Virus record (IMG/VR): IMGVR_UViG_3300033183_000232
Coordinates: 1 to 39,754 of that record
Strand: one strand, 5' to 3'
DNA: 39,754 nt
Source of the DNA: a virus
Shown: in pieces, positions 1 through 5,742 of the stretch
How positions within the stretch are numbered: position 1 is the stretch's first letter
Layout of the letters: every line of letters begins with the position of its first letter
The notes under the pieces: generated by a model
The model's input: the letters and a program-made list of their open reading frames with translations, nothing else
Databases searched by the model: none
What the model was told of the DNA's origin: nothing
Position numbers and translations under genes: made by a program

Positions 1-2
1 GA

Positions 3-128
3 GGGCTGCTGCAGTCAGGAGAGGAGGAAGCTGCGTATGGGTTAGTTATATCATCACTAGGTGCTGTAAGTCAACACCTTTTTATGGACTTAGTTAATGA
101 TTTTTTGATTGACGGGTGTGCAAAGTAG
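3..128 (+). other. Possible 3' end of a plus-strand gene entering from the left
   Basis: An open frame runs from the window edge to a TAG at 126-128 and would encode about 41 residues of ordinary protein composition (ending LIDGCAK). A plus-strand intrinsic terminator at 458-493 would suit plus-strand transcription entering from the left. Against it, a good minus-strand promoter (45-74) lies inside the frame. I do not recognise the peptide. Confidence 0.2.
45..74 (-). promoter_or_regulatory. Minus-strand sigma70-like promoter with CTAGGTGCTGT element
   Basis: On the minus strand, TTGACT (69-74) is followed by an 18 bp spacer and TATAAC (45-50). The spacer contains the recurrent element (57-67, CTAGGTGCTGT on the plus strand). 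It would transcribe leftward out of the window. The target gene is not visible. Confidence 0.55.
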
Positions 129-149
129 CTGTATACTAACGTAGTGGTT

Positions 150-158
150 CCCCCCCCC
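150..158. repeat. Run of nine C
   Basis: A homopolymer of nine C lies between the possible left gene and the DUF1127 gene. No function is evident. It is a likely spot for length variation or sequencing error. Confidence 0.6.
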
Positions 159-219
159 TATATACCCTATAATAGGATACATAGCTAAGGTTCCCCTTGC
201 TATGCTATAGCCGAAATGA

Positions 220-375
220 TCAACGGCTATGCTTCCACACAGCATCCTTAATCTCTGATCTAGAGATGCCCATGTCATTCAACTGCTTATCAGACAAACG
301 CATCAACTCTTGCTCAACAAGATAGTTCGCACGTTTCTGTAGGTATGACTCAAAATAACGTAGGATACGTTCCAT
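220..375 (-). CDS. Small DUF1127-family protein (51 aa)
   Basis: The minus strand has an ATG at 373-375 preceded by GGAG seven bases upstream, and stops at 220-222. The 51-residue product is basic at its N-terminus (MERILRYFESYLQKR). Residues about 27-41 carry the DUF1127 core LSDKQLNDMGISRSE. DUF1127 proteins are short alphaproteobacterial and enterobacterial proteins; those studied have been linked to RNA metabolism and stress or nutrient responses. In a phage, a host-mimic RNA regulator is an inference. The gene has its own TATAAT-type promoter. The match rests on reading the motif by eye, but it is a close one. Confidence 0.75.
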   Translation of the reverse strand: MERILRYFESYLQKRANYLVEQELMRLSDKQLNDMGISRSEIKDAVWKHSR

Positions 376-411
376 AATAGTTCTCCATCAATGTAGGGGT
401 TATAATGGGGT

Positions 412-440
412 ATTATAACACCACCTAGCTAAGAGAAGAA
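412..440 (-). promoter_or_regulatory. Promoter of the DUF1127 gene
   Basis: On the minus strand a perfect TATAAT (412-417) lies about 37 bases before the DUF1127 start. The position expected for -35 reads TTCTTC, a poor match. Immediately upstream of the -10 sits CTAGGTGGTGT (418-428), a one-base variant of the recurrent CTAGGTGCTGT element. Confidence 0.5.
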
Positions 441-457
441 CTAACAAGATCGAATAG

Positions 458-493
458 CCGCTATGCACTATCCTGCATGGCGGTTTTTTCTTT
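458..493 (+). terminator. Plus-strand intrinsic terminator overlapping the end of the endonuclease gene
   Basis: A 10 bp stem (458-467 with 474-483, one G-U pair) is followed by a T-run (TTTTTTCTTT, 484-493) on the plus strand. No confident plus-strand gene lies to its left in the window, so it may stop transcription entering from outside. Confidence 0.65.
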
Positions 494-865
494 ATGGGCT
501 AACAGGTAATCTATGGCCTTTTGCATTACCTCAATATCGTCACCAAACCTACCTAGGCCAGAATTGCAGTTACTGCACAGAAACCCACGGAATGTATTCG
601 TCTCGTGGCAATGATCTAATCGCCATGGAGTCAGTCTTTTCGAAGTTTTACCTCCGAAATTAACAGGTAACTCATCTTCAGACTTACCACAAATGTCACA
701 ACGATGATCTATTGGATAAGGATTAGCCTTCTTTAAATGATAAAGTGTCTTTTGATACTCACGGCTACAATTAGCGCAGTAGGTAGAAGTCACGTTATCA
801 AAAAACTTAACTTCCCTACTGGTTAGTCCACATTTAGGGCAGGTCTTATAGGCATCCTCAGTCAT
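461..865 (-). CDS. Endonuclease VII-like (recombination endonuclease) HNH nuclease
   Basis: The 134-residue product has the endonuclease VII layout. An N-terminal zinc-binding CPKC (about residue 9) and CANC pair is followed by CDIC, then the catalytic DHCHETNTFRGFLCSNCN (about residues 84-101) and GLGRFGDD. Phage T4 gp49 is the prototype; it cleaves Holliday junctions and branched DNA before packaging. The start at 863-865 gives MTEDAYKTC and overlaps the upstream stop by a few bases, so translation is probably coupled. An in-frame upstream start at 889 lies inside the previous gene and is less likely. A role as a free-standing HNH homing-type nuclease cannot be excluded. Confidence 0.8.
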   Translation of the reverse strand: MTEDAYKTCPKCGLTSREVKFFDNVTSTYCANCSREYQKTLYHLKKANPYPIDHRCDICGKSEDELPVNFGGKTSKRLTPWRLDHCHETNTFRGFLCSNCNSGLGRFGDDIEVMQKAIDYLLAHKEKTAMQDSA

Positions 866-1175
866 CAATATCAAACAGACTATTAACAACCGAAGAACTG
901 TCTTCTATCAGCACAGCCTTCTCACGCATCCTAGCAGCCATCCTGCTAAACTCATGAGCCAAACAATACAGCTTCTGATAACCAGTAACGTCACCATGAT
1001 ACTCAATCAGTGACTCTACTACGCCTTCGAAGTTCACAAAGACCTCTACCGGGTCTTCATCATCATCATTGTAGATGATTGCTACGACACTGCATTCACC
1101 ATCAGCATCGATCTCGAAGTCCACATCCACATGGATAGGCACTCCTAGGACAATGTCCTGTCCGTATTCACTCAT
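858..1175 (-). CDS. Hypothetical acidic protein (105 aa)
   Basis: The frame opens with an ATG at 1173-1175 (MSEYGQDIVLG); a TTG six bases upstream is less likely. The product is strongly acidic (IDADGE, YNDDDEDP and the C-terminal FDIDD), with a helical-looking second half. I recognise no family. It is the first gene behind the promoter at 1220-1248 and its end overlaps the endonuclease VII-like gene, so the two form an operon. Small acidic phage proteins are often DNA mimics or inhibitors, but nothing here shows that specifically. Confidence 0.6.
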   Translation of the reverse strand: MSEYGQDIVLGVPIHVDVDFEIDADGECSVVAIIYNDDDEDPVEVFVNFEGVVESLIEYHGDVTGYQKLYCLAHEFSRMAARMREKAVLIEDSSSVVNSLFDIDD

Positions 1176-1219
1176 AACCAATCTGGGGCTATAGTCGCAG
1201 GCCGAAGCACTGTGGTATC

Positions 1220-1248
1220 ATAATACCTACAGCACCTAACTAGGTCAA
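1220..1248 (-). promoter_or_regulatory. Minus-strand sigma70-like promoter with embedded operator-like element
   Basis: TTGACC (1243-1248), a 17 bp spacer and TATTAT (1220-1225) lie on the minus strand, 45 bases before the 858-1175 gene. The spacer contains TTAGGTGCTGTAGG, a copy of the recurrent element. Both hexamers and the spacing are near consensus. Confidence 0.7.
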
Positions 1249-1803
1249 CAGTAAACTGCACCAATCAGTTTACATTTTGATCACACCCAAATTTTCCCTA
1301 GGCGTTAGGGCGTTTACGGATTTGCATCCTGAGTCCACTAGGGGAGGGCCATGCAGGAGGCCATTTACGGGTCTAAAAATCCAATCTCTGGTCAGGGTTA
1401 TACACGCTAACGGTATAGGGGGCCATGGCACTCGCCCCCGCCCCTATGCCATAGGCCTAGACCTAGCAAAATATAATGGTTTCAATGGTTTAGCGGTTAA
1501 ATGCTGCAATAAAATAATAAGCTGATACCTAACAGGTCGCAGCACAAAGCCCGCAAAAGCCTTTAAAATATACCCCTACCCCCTATGCTGTGGGGCTATA
1601 TCTGTGGGAAAAATAAAAGCCTAGGCAAAAGATAGCCCTGTGAAGCCCTCAGAAAGCCGTGGGCGGGCCTTGGCGATTTCGGGCCATAGGATAGCGGGGC
1701 CGCGTGATGCACGTTATAGCGCCATCCTGTGCCTTCCCTAGGGCTTCCCCTATTGCCGCCCCTTGTGGCCTTTCTGTGCGTCTCTCAGGCTATGCTATAG
1801 CCC
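1249..1803. other. About 550 bases with no supported gene
   Basis: No open frame here has a plausible start and composition; the plus-strand frame 1277-1525 lacks a ribosome site and looks random. The stretch is unusually rich in CTAG, CCTA and TAGGG words and in short palindromes around CCTAGG and TAGGCCTA. GCTATGCTATAGCC occurs near 1790-1803 and again near 199-212. A replication origin, a structured RNA or decayed coding sequence are all possible. I see no single convincing signal. Confidence 0.4.
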
Positions 1804-1834
1804 AAAAGAAAACCCCCGCCGATTAGGGCAGGGG
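1804..1834 (-). terminator. Minus-strand intrinsic terminator
   Basis: On the minus strand an 8 bp G+C stem (1827-1834 with 1813-1820, one G-U pair) with a 6-base loop is followed by TTTTCTTTT. It lies just past the end of the 1861-2046 gene and would end that transcript. Confidence 0.8.
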
Positions 1835-1860
1835 CTAAGGCTTAGGGCTAGGTCTAAGGG

Positions 1861-2046
1861 CTAAGGCTTGGGGCTTTGGTCTAGGTTGATCCTGACAATA
1901 TCAACGGCATCGTCATAATCACCGTCATACGTCTTTATATGCCCCTCGCCTCGCTTTGCCTTGCGGTAGGCATCCGCTTCATTTTCAGCCTCGACCCTGT
2001 AGATGTCGCAAGACGTATAACTTCGGGTTACTTCAAAAAAGGGCAT
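1861..2046 (-). CDS. Hypothetical protein (61 aa)
   Basis: The start at 2044-2046 (MPFFEVTRSYTSCDIYRVEA) is preferred because the preceding gene stops at 2048-2050 and AGGGGG-type purines lie just upstream. The pattern of FEVTRSYTSCDIYRVEAENEADAYRKA resembles small phage proteins with a beta hairpin followed by an E-A-E-A helix, but no function is assigned to these. It is the last gene of a run of short minus-strand genes and is followed by the terminator at 1804-1834. Confidence 0.6.
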   Translation of the reverse strand: MPFFEVTRSYTSCDIYRVEAENEADAYRKAKRGEGHIKTYDGDYDDAVDIVRINLDQSPKP

Positions 2047-2047
2047 C

Positions 2048-2218
2048 CTATCGCCCCCCGTCAATCTGCAGCGGTATCATGATCATCACCAACATAAGCA
2101 CAAAGCAAATCAGCAAAGCGCAGATTGCAATGGGCAGGATATGGGCAAAGGTTAGGGCCACCATAGCGAAGGCAAAAAAGCCCGCAGCGCAGCCTAGGAA
2201 AGTTAGAAGATACAACAT
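2048..2218 (-). CDS. Small two-helix membrane protein (56 aa)
   Basis: ATG at 2216-2218 overlaps the TGA of the upstream gene (TGATG) and the frame stops at 2048-2050. The 56 residues are almost all hydrophobic. One membrane segment spans about residues 2-24 (MLYLLTFLGCAAGFFAF) and a second about 26-50 (HILPIAICALLICFVLMLV). The tail is short and polar (QIDGGR). The coupled start and perfect operon fit support a real gene. It could be holin-like or an inner-membrane accessory protein; the sequence does not decide. Confidence 0.65.
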   Translation of the reverse strand: MLYLLTFLGCAAGFFAFAMVALTFAHILPIAICALLICFVLMLVMIMIPLQIDGGR

Positions 2219-2505
2219 CAAACCGACTCCCCTAGATCCATTTTAACCCCTGTGCAGGCTTCCACGCATTTGGCCGCTATCTCTTGCCAGTAGTCATTCA
2301 ATTCTAGGCACATGGCGCGATTAACTTTCGCAATATGTTGGCGCAATTCTTGGGCCGTCATCATATCGCCCTGCTCTTTGCAAAACTGTTGGCTTTCCAA
2401 AACGTGTTCGAAAAGAATTCCCCAATGCATTTTGGTTTTTCCACTTAGGCGGGGCTGTTTTCCTGGATGGCGAATAAAGCACGAAAACACTTCGTTATTA
2501 GTCAT
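2218..2505 (-). CDS. Hypothetical protein (95 aa)
   Basis: The start at 2503-2505 (MTNNEVFSCFIRHPG) has AAAGG eight bases upstream, inside the recurring CCTAACTGAAAGG leader. The C-terminal two thirds look alpha-helical (AQELRQHIAKVNRAMCLELN). It contains four cysteines but no clear metal motif. It is first in an operon with the membrane protein and the 1861-2046 gene. I do not recognise it. Confidence 0.6.
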   Translation of the reverse strand: MTNNEVFSCFIRHPGKQPRLSGKTKMHWGILFEHVLESQQFCKEQGDMMTAQELRQHIAKVNRAMCLELNDYWQEIAAKCVEACTGVKMDLGESV

Positions 2506-2513
2506 CTTTTAAT

Positions 2514-2526
2514 CCTTTCAGTTAGG
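2514..2526 (-). repeat. Recurring leader CCTAACTGAAAGG, copy 1
   Basis: Thirteen identical bases occur just before minus-strand genes here, at 4204-4216 and at 5159-5171. Each copy contains the ribosome site GAAAGG and so provides the translation start of its gene. A partial copy (AACTGAAAG) precedes the 2839-3225 gene. Confidence 0.7.
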
Positions 2527-2558
2527 TTTGCGGCCTGTGGTCAATCAGGCCTAGGCCC

Positions 2559-2587
2559 TTAGTAAATCAATTTGGTGCTGTAGTAAA
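2559..2587 (-). promoter_or_regulatory. Minus-strand promoter candidate with GGTGCTGT element
   Basis: TTTACT (2582-2587), a 17 bp spacer and TACTAA (2559-2564) lie on the minus strand ahead of the 2218-2505 gene. The spacer again carries the element core ACAGCACC. Seventeen bases around the -35 (2581-2597) are repeated at 4272-4288. Confidence 0.5.
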
Positions 2588-2603
2588 GCATTTTATTAGC
2601 GCA

Positions 2604-2633
2604 ATAAAAAAGCCCCCACGAAAGGCAGGGGCT
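2604..2633 (-). terminator. Minus-strand intrinsic terminator
   Basis: The minus strand reads AGCCCCTGCC, a short loop, then TGGGGGCT and TTTTTATT. It lies just after the end of the 2657-2839 gene and separates that operon from the 2218-2505 promoter. Confidence 0.8.
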
Positions 2634-2656
2634 TTGGTCAATTCTCTCAATGGCCT

Positions 2657-2839
2657 TCACCACTGAATGCTAAGATGGTTGCCATCAGGCGGCACTGAAA
2701 CCCTGTCACCAATGGCCTTGAAGAATTCAGTAGACGTAGGGTTAGGGTCATCATCTGCTAACCACCATTGCCCCTGATCATCGCGGCGGGCGATAGTCCA
2801 AGGCCCGTGTGGCAATTGCACAAAGTAAAAAATATTCAT
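2657..2839 (-). CDS. Hypothetical protein (60 aa)
   Basis: ATG at 2837-2839 overlaps the upstream stop (TGATG). The product MNIFYFVQLPHGPWTIAR is rich in tryptophan and acidic residues (QWWLADDDP) and ends HLSIQW. It looks like a compact beta protein. No family is recognised. Confidence 0.6.
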   Translation of the reverse strand: MNIFYFVQLPHGPWTIARRDDQGQWWLADDDPNPTSTEFFKAIGDRVSVPPDGNHLSIQW

Positions 2840-3225
2840 CAATCTACTTTGCCCCCTAGCTGTTCAATCGCCCTGTCTATGCCGTTCATATAATCGACAC
2901 ATTGCAGCACATTTTGAAATTCAGGCGTTCCGCAGCTATAGGCGTTGATCAGCTCAAAATGGTTATCGGCCAAACCGAATTGATAGCGCAAATCACGGCG
3001 GTAATTCTGCAAGGCTTCAAGGGCTGTTATGGGCTTGCCTATGCTTTCCGCCTTTTCTGCGATTTCAGCGTTTAGCCTGTCCAAATAGCTTTGGGCATTT
3101 TCTAGATAGCGTTCCCGCAAGGTTAGCCCGCTTTCGGGGTTTTCTTGGGTTTCTTCAACGGCCCAAAGTTCTAGGGCTTCAAGGGTTTGGTCAATGATAG
3201 CGTCTTCGCTTTTTTCGTAATCCAT
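2839..3225 (-). CDS. Hypothetical helical protein (128 aa)
   Basis: The start at 3223-3225 (MDYEKSEDAIIDQTLEAL) follows GAAAG at a spacing of about ten bases. The protein is acidic and mostly helical, with heptad-like stretches around residues 35-70 (RERYLENAQSYLDRLNAEIA). I do not recognise the family. It is coupled to the 2657-2839 gene and follows the small membrane protein at 3240-3341, so it belongs to the same operon as the DUF932 gene. Confidence 0.6.
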   Translation of the reverse strand: MDYEKSEDAIIDQTLEALELWAVEETQENPESGLTLRERYLENAQSYLDRLNAEIAEKAESIGKPITALEALQNYRRDLRYQFGLADNHFELINAYSCGTPEFQNVLQCVDYMNGIDRAIEQLGGKVD

Positions 3226-3239
3226 GGGTCAGGGTTCTT

Positions 3240-3341
3240 TCAGTTATAGCCCAAGGCATGGGCGGCAATTAAGAAAAGGTAGGGGATAGCGAAAACCGCT
3301 ATCGCCCCGATTAAATCGCCTAGCAAATCACGCAATCGCAT
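3240..3341 (-). CDS. Very small membrane protein (33 aa)
   Basis: ATG at 3339-3341 overlaps the end of the DUF932 frame by 14 bases. The product MRLRDLLGDLIGAIAVFAIP continues into one clear hydrophobic helix to about residue 28 and ends ALGYN. The positive N-terminus fits an N-in single-span protein. It is supported by the overlap and the membrane segment only. Confidence 0.45.
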   Translation of the reverse strand: MRLRDLLGDLIGAIAVFAIPYLFLIAAHALGYN

Positions 3342-4195
3342 CGGCCAAATCCCACAGGTTGCGATTGATCCGCACGATCTCAGACAGGGAAGCCACGGCC
3401 TTTGCTTGGCGCAATGTGCCATAGGGCTTGCGGTCAGTATAAGACAGGATAGAAACCCCGCCCCTGATCAAGCTTTCCTGCACCCGATTGAAAACCCGCC
3501 ATAGGTTAGGCCCCCTGTCCTCATAGCGGCGGCTTTGCAGCATATCCATTACGGTGTAACGGCTTGCAAAAGCCCCCCGCAATTCGCCCTGATATTCGCG
3601 GCCATGTTCGCTATCGTTAGGGTCAAAATCCCACCGCAAGCTTGCGGCTTTCAAGGTGAAAGCTTTGGCCTGTGTCAGGTCAATCTCCCGCTCTTTCATG
3701 TTTTCGGCTCGCTCTAATAGTTCGGGCAGGGCTTGCGCCTGTTCAATCATCATGTCCGCGAAGCTATCGGCGGTTAGGCGGCTATGGCGCAGCTTTGCGC
3801 TAAAGCCTTCCCCTGCAACAATTCCGTTGCTGCAAACAAAGCGGAAAATTCCCGCGTATAGGCGCAGGCTCGATTTGCCGTTGTGCGAATTATATAGCAG
3901 AATTTCGGGGCTTTCGTGGCCATTGTGCGAGAAAGCGGCAGTTGGCTTAAATGCAATCATGTGATCCGCGAAAGGCAATTGCGCGGCCTTGCACAGGCTT
4001 TTGGATTGCCCGCACAGGGGCAAAGCCGTGATCCGCCAAAATGTCGATTGCCTGTGCGGTAGATACAAAGCCGTATCTTTCCGACAGTTCAGGGCTTGCG
4101 TGGCCTGTGAAAGCGGCGGGGCAATCTTGCTGCAAGGTTTCGCGGCTAAGTTCCGAATAGTTGCCATTGCGGCTGTAGATCAAATCAAAGGGCAT
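3328..4195 (-). pseudogene. DUF932 family gene broken by a frameshift
   Basis: Two overlapping frames together make one DUF932 protein. The first frame starts at 4193-4195 (MPFDLIYSRNGNYSELSR) and carries the N-terminal signature SERYGFVSTAQAIDILADHG followed by FAPVRAIQ. The second supplies FADHMIAFKPTAAF, PEILLYNSHNGKSSLRLYAG and FRFVCSNGIVAGEGF through to the stop at 3328. The switch needs a +1 shift, best placed at four A (minus strand) at 3999-4002; removing one A restores continuous homology. The family is common on phages and plasmids, with no firmly known function. The break may be a real mutation, a sequencing error or, less likely, programmed frameshifting. Confidence 0.8.
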
Positions 4196-4203
4196 TTTTG
4201 TTT

Positions 4204-4216
4204 CCTTTCAGTTAGG
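4204..4216 (-). repeat. Recurring leader CCTAACTGAAAGG, copy 2
   Basis: This is identical to the copies at 2514-2526 and 5159-5171. It provides the GAAAGG ribosome site nine bases before the DUF932 start. Confidence 0.7.
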
Positions 4217-4271
4217 TTTCACAAGGGGCGGTCAATCCCCTTGGGTTAGTTAGTGCCACAGTTAAATGCGT

Positions 4272-4288
4272 TAGTAAAGCATTTTATT
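4272..4288. repeat. 17-base repeat of 2581-2597
   Basis: TAGTAAAGCATTTTATT occurs identically here and at 2581-2597. Both copies lie in leader regions of minus-strand operons. On the minus strand each gives TTTACT, usable as a -35. The downstream sequence here (CTGTGGCACTAACTAA) only loosely resembles the recurrent operator element. Confidence 0.6.
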
Positions 4289-4365
4289 GCGACAGTTAGG
4301 CTAGGTGGTGAAATACCCACGCCCAAACAGTGACAAAGCCCACAGCGTAATAAATCGCCCCCATG

Positions 4366-5148
4366 TTATGCGGCCCCCTGTGCTACTAGATCAGCCTTGC
4401 GGGTTCTAAAGCCATGGGCAGGAAAGCCGACAATTACCTTGCGGCTTTGCCGTTGGCACAGTTGGCAGGCCTTGCAATTGGTTTCGCTGTAGGTGGCAGG
4501 GCAAACCGCAATGGCGCGGCCTTGCGGGGTTTCATGCTTTAGCCCCGCCATCCGTTCCCGATATTCCGCAAGGGTTTCTGTCCATTCCCCCTTGTGGTTT
4601 TTGCGTTCATATTCTTGGGGCAAAACAGTGACCACAGGCCCCGCCCCTGTTTCGGCTAGGCGGTCAGCGTGGGCAGGGTTGTTTCCTGAGAGATTAACAG
4701 TGAAGCCCGCGCGGTTTGCGGCGGCTATGCTTTCCCTGTTGGCGCGGTTTTCGATAGGGTCAAAATGGGTATATGTGAAACCCCGCTTGCCTTTGTTGGC
4801 CATGGCCAAATCAATCAGCGCGGCGTGATCTATGGTTTCGCTATCGGTAGGGTCAGGGATTAAATCCCCCGCTTGATTGTGCCGCCACAGTTGGCCATCG
4901 GGTAGGGCTTCAATCTGATTTAGGAACAGGTCAAAAGCTTGCCCCGCTTTCTTTTCTGTTACCTTTTTCCAAAAGATAACCAACGGCCCGCCACCTGCAT
5001 AACAACCTGCATCTTTCAAGGGGCAGGCATCGGGGCAGGTTGCGGCGCTTGAAGTAGAGACAGGAATAGGCCCCACCTTGGCATTGCGGCTTTTCAAGGT
5101 CAGCGCCACGAAAATAGCGGTTTCGGTTTTGGTCATATCAAAGGGCAT
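4366..5148 (-). CDS. Cysteine-rich conserved phage/plasmid protein (260 aa)
   Basis: The start at 5146-5148 (MPFDMTKTETAIF) follows a GAAAGG leader ten bases upstream. Residues about 26-53 read GPIPVSTSSAATCPDACPLK then DAGCYAGGGP, a cysteine cluster (CPDACP, GCY). A second cluster lies near the C-terminus (CPATYSETNCKACQLCQRQ). I remember this arrangement from unassigned phage and plasmid proteins and cannot give a proven function; the two clusters suggest a bound metal. The gene is the first of the minus-strand operon behind the promoter at 5190-5220 with its paired palindromes. Confidence 0.7.
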   Translation of the reverse strand: MPFDMTKTETAIFVALTLKSRNAKVGPIPVSTSSAATCPDACPLKDAGCYAGGGPLVIFWKKVTEKKAGQAFDLFLNQIEALPDGQLWRHNQAGDLIPDPTDSETIDHAALIDLAMANKGKRGFTYTHFDPIENRANRESIAAANRAGFTVNLSGNNPAHADRLAETGAGPVVTVLPQEYERKNHKGEWTETLAEYRERMAGLKHETPQGRAIAVCPATYSETNCKACQLCQRQSRKVIVGFPAHGFRTRKADLVAQGAA

Positions 5149-5158
5149 GGGTCAGTTG

Positions 5159-5171
5159 CCTTTCAGTTAGG
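5159..5171 (-). repeat. Recurring leader CCTAACTGAAAGG, copy 3
   Basis: The third identical copy supplies the ribosome site of the 4366-5148 gene. It directly abuts the palindrome at 5172-5188. Confidence 0.7.
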
Positions 5172-5244
5172 GTTGCACTCTATGCAACCTTATAGGCAAA
5201 GCCCCCCGCCCCCTGTCAATTAAAAATGTTGCATCCTGTGCAAC
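5172..5244 (-). promoter_or_regulatory. Promoter flanked by two GTTGCA-N5-TGCAAC palindromes
   Basis: Two perfect palindromes of the form GTTGCA-N5-TGCAAC lie at 5172-5188 and 5228-5244, centres 56 bases apart. Between them on the minus strand are TTGACA (5215-5220), a 19 bp spacer and TATAAG (5190-5195). One palindrome sits upstream of the -35, the other over the start of transcription. This is the layout of a repressed promoter with cooperative or looping binding. The promoter serves the 4366-5148 gene and probably the DUF932 operon. The binding protein is unknown; the XRE regulator next door is one candidate. Confidence 0.75.
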
Positions 5245-5256
5245 TATTGCAGACAC

Positions 5257-5280
5257 AAAAAAACCGCCCCGAAGGGCGGC
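5257..5280 (-). terminator. Terminator of the XRE regulator gene
   Basis: On the minus strand CCGCCC-TTCG-GGGCGG is followed by seven T. It ends the 5377-5577 transcript and separates it from the promoter at 5190-5220. Confidence 0.9.
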
Positions 5281-5335
5281 GGCGGGGGCGGTATAGGAGC
5301 AGGCGCTAAGTCCTACCAGTATGGGGAATGAATAC

Positions 5336-5380
5336 TACACATGAGGTGTTATTTGAGTTGACGCGCCAGTAAAATTTCAA
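5336..5380. repeat. Imperfect 40-base direct repeat, copy A
   Basis: TGAGGTG, a less conserved part, then TTGACGCGCCAGTAAAA (5358-5374) and TTCAA occur here and again at 5624-5669. The two copies bracket the regulator gene at 5377-5577. Confidence 0.75.
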
Positions 5381-5577
5381 TCTTGGCTTGGCCAGTCTTC
5401 TGGCCTGTATCCTGCTAGATAAGCCTTCAGCAGCCTGATCGATACCTCACCCAAGGGCTGAGTGTTGTTCTCTATCTTGCTTATGTAGGTCTTGCCTGTC
5501 AGCCCCATGACCTCAGCTAACTGCGTCTGCGTCAGTCCAAGTTGCTTGCGGGCTTGCTTTACTTCATCACCTGTCAT
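5377..5577 (-). CDS. Small XRE-type helix-turn-helix regulator (66 aa)
   Basis: Residues about 5-55 form an HTH_3/XRE domain: VKQARKQLGLTQTQLAEVMG followed by TGKTYISKIENN. The rest is a short helix and tail (LAGYRPEDWPSQD), so there is no separate oligomerisation or peptidase domain as in lambda CI. The ATG at 5575-5577 lies only about ten bases from a TATACT -10, so the mRNA may be leaderless or nearly so. With an integrase nearby it is a good candidate for a lysogeny or cassette regulator. Its site could be any of the nearby palindromes; the sequence does not say which. Confidence 0.85.
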   Translation of the reverse strand: MTGDEVKQARKQLGLTQTQLAEVMGLTGKTYISKIENNTQPLGEVSIRLLKAYLAGYRPEDWPSQD

Positions 5578-5587
5578 GGTTGCTCTT

Positions 5588-5622
5588 AGTATAACCCTTG
5601 TCCGATCTCTGCAAGGACAATC
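5588..5622 (-). promoter_or_regulatory. Regulator promoter with inverted repeat
   Basis: On the minus strand TATACT (5588-5593) lies about ten bases before the regulator ATG. Just upstream an inverted repeat TTGTCC-N11-GGACAA (about 5599-5621) covers the -35 area. A -35 match is weak (TTGCAG at 15 bp or TTGTCC at about 20 bp), as expected of an activated or autoregulated promoter. Confidence 0.5.
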
Positions 5623-5623
5623 T

Positions 5624-5669
5624 CATATGTGAGGTGCTATCTCGTTTGACGCGCCAGTAAAAACTTCAA
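5624..5669. repeat. Imperfect 40-base direct repeat, copy B
   Basis: This partner of 5336-5380 has the identical 17-base core TTGACGCGCCAGTAAAA (5646-5662) and the conserved TGAGGTG and TTCAA flanks. Confidence 0.75.
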
Positions 5670-5742
5670 CTATTGGTTTGTCATATTTACCAATTCACTG
5701 TTTTGTGACCCCACTCAGCAATTTTTTCTTGACTGCCTCTAA

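Noticed and set aside
90-278. Minus-strand open frame of 62 codons
   Set aside because: Runs across the C-tract and the end of the DUF1127 gene in another frame; no ribosome site; random-looking sequence.
1277-1525. Plus-strand open frame of 82 codons
   Set aside because: No ribosome site, odd composition (many rare residues, no domain), lies in a word-rich non-coding stretch.
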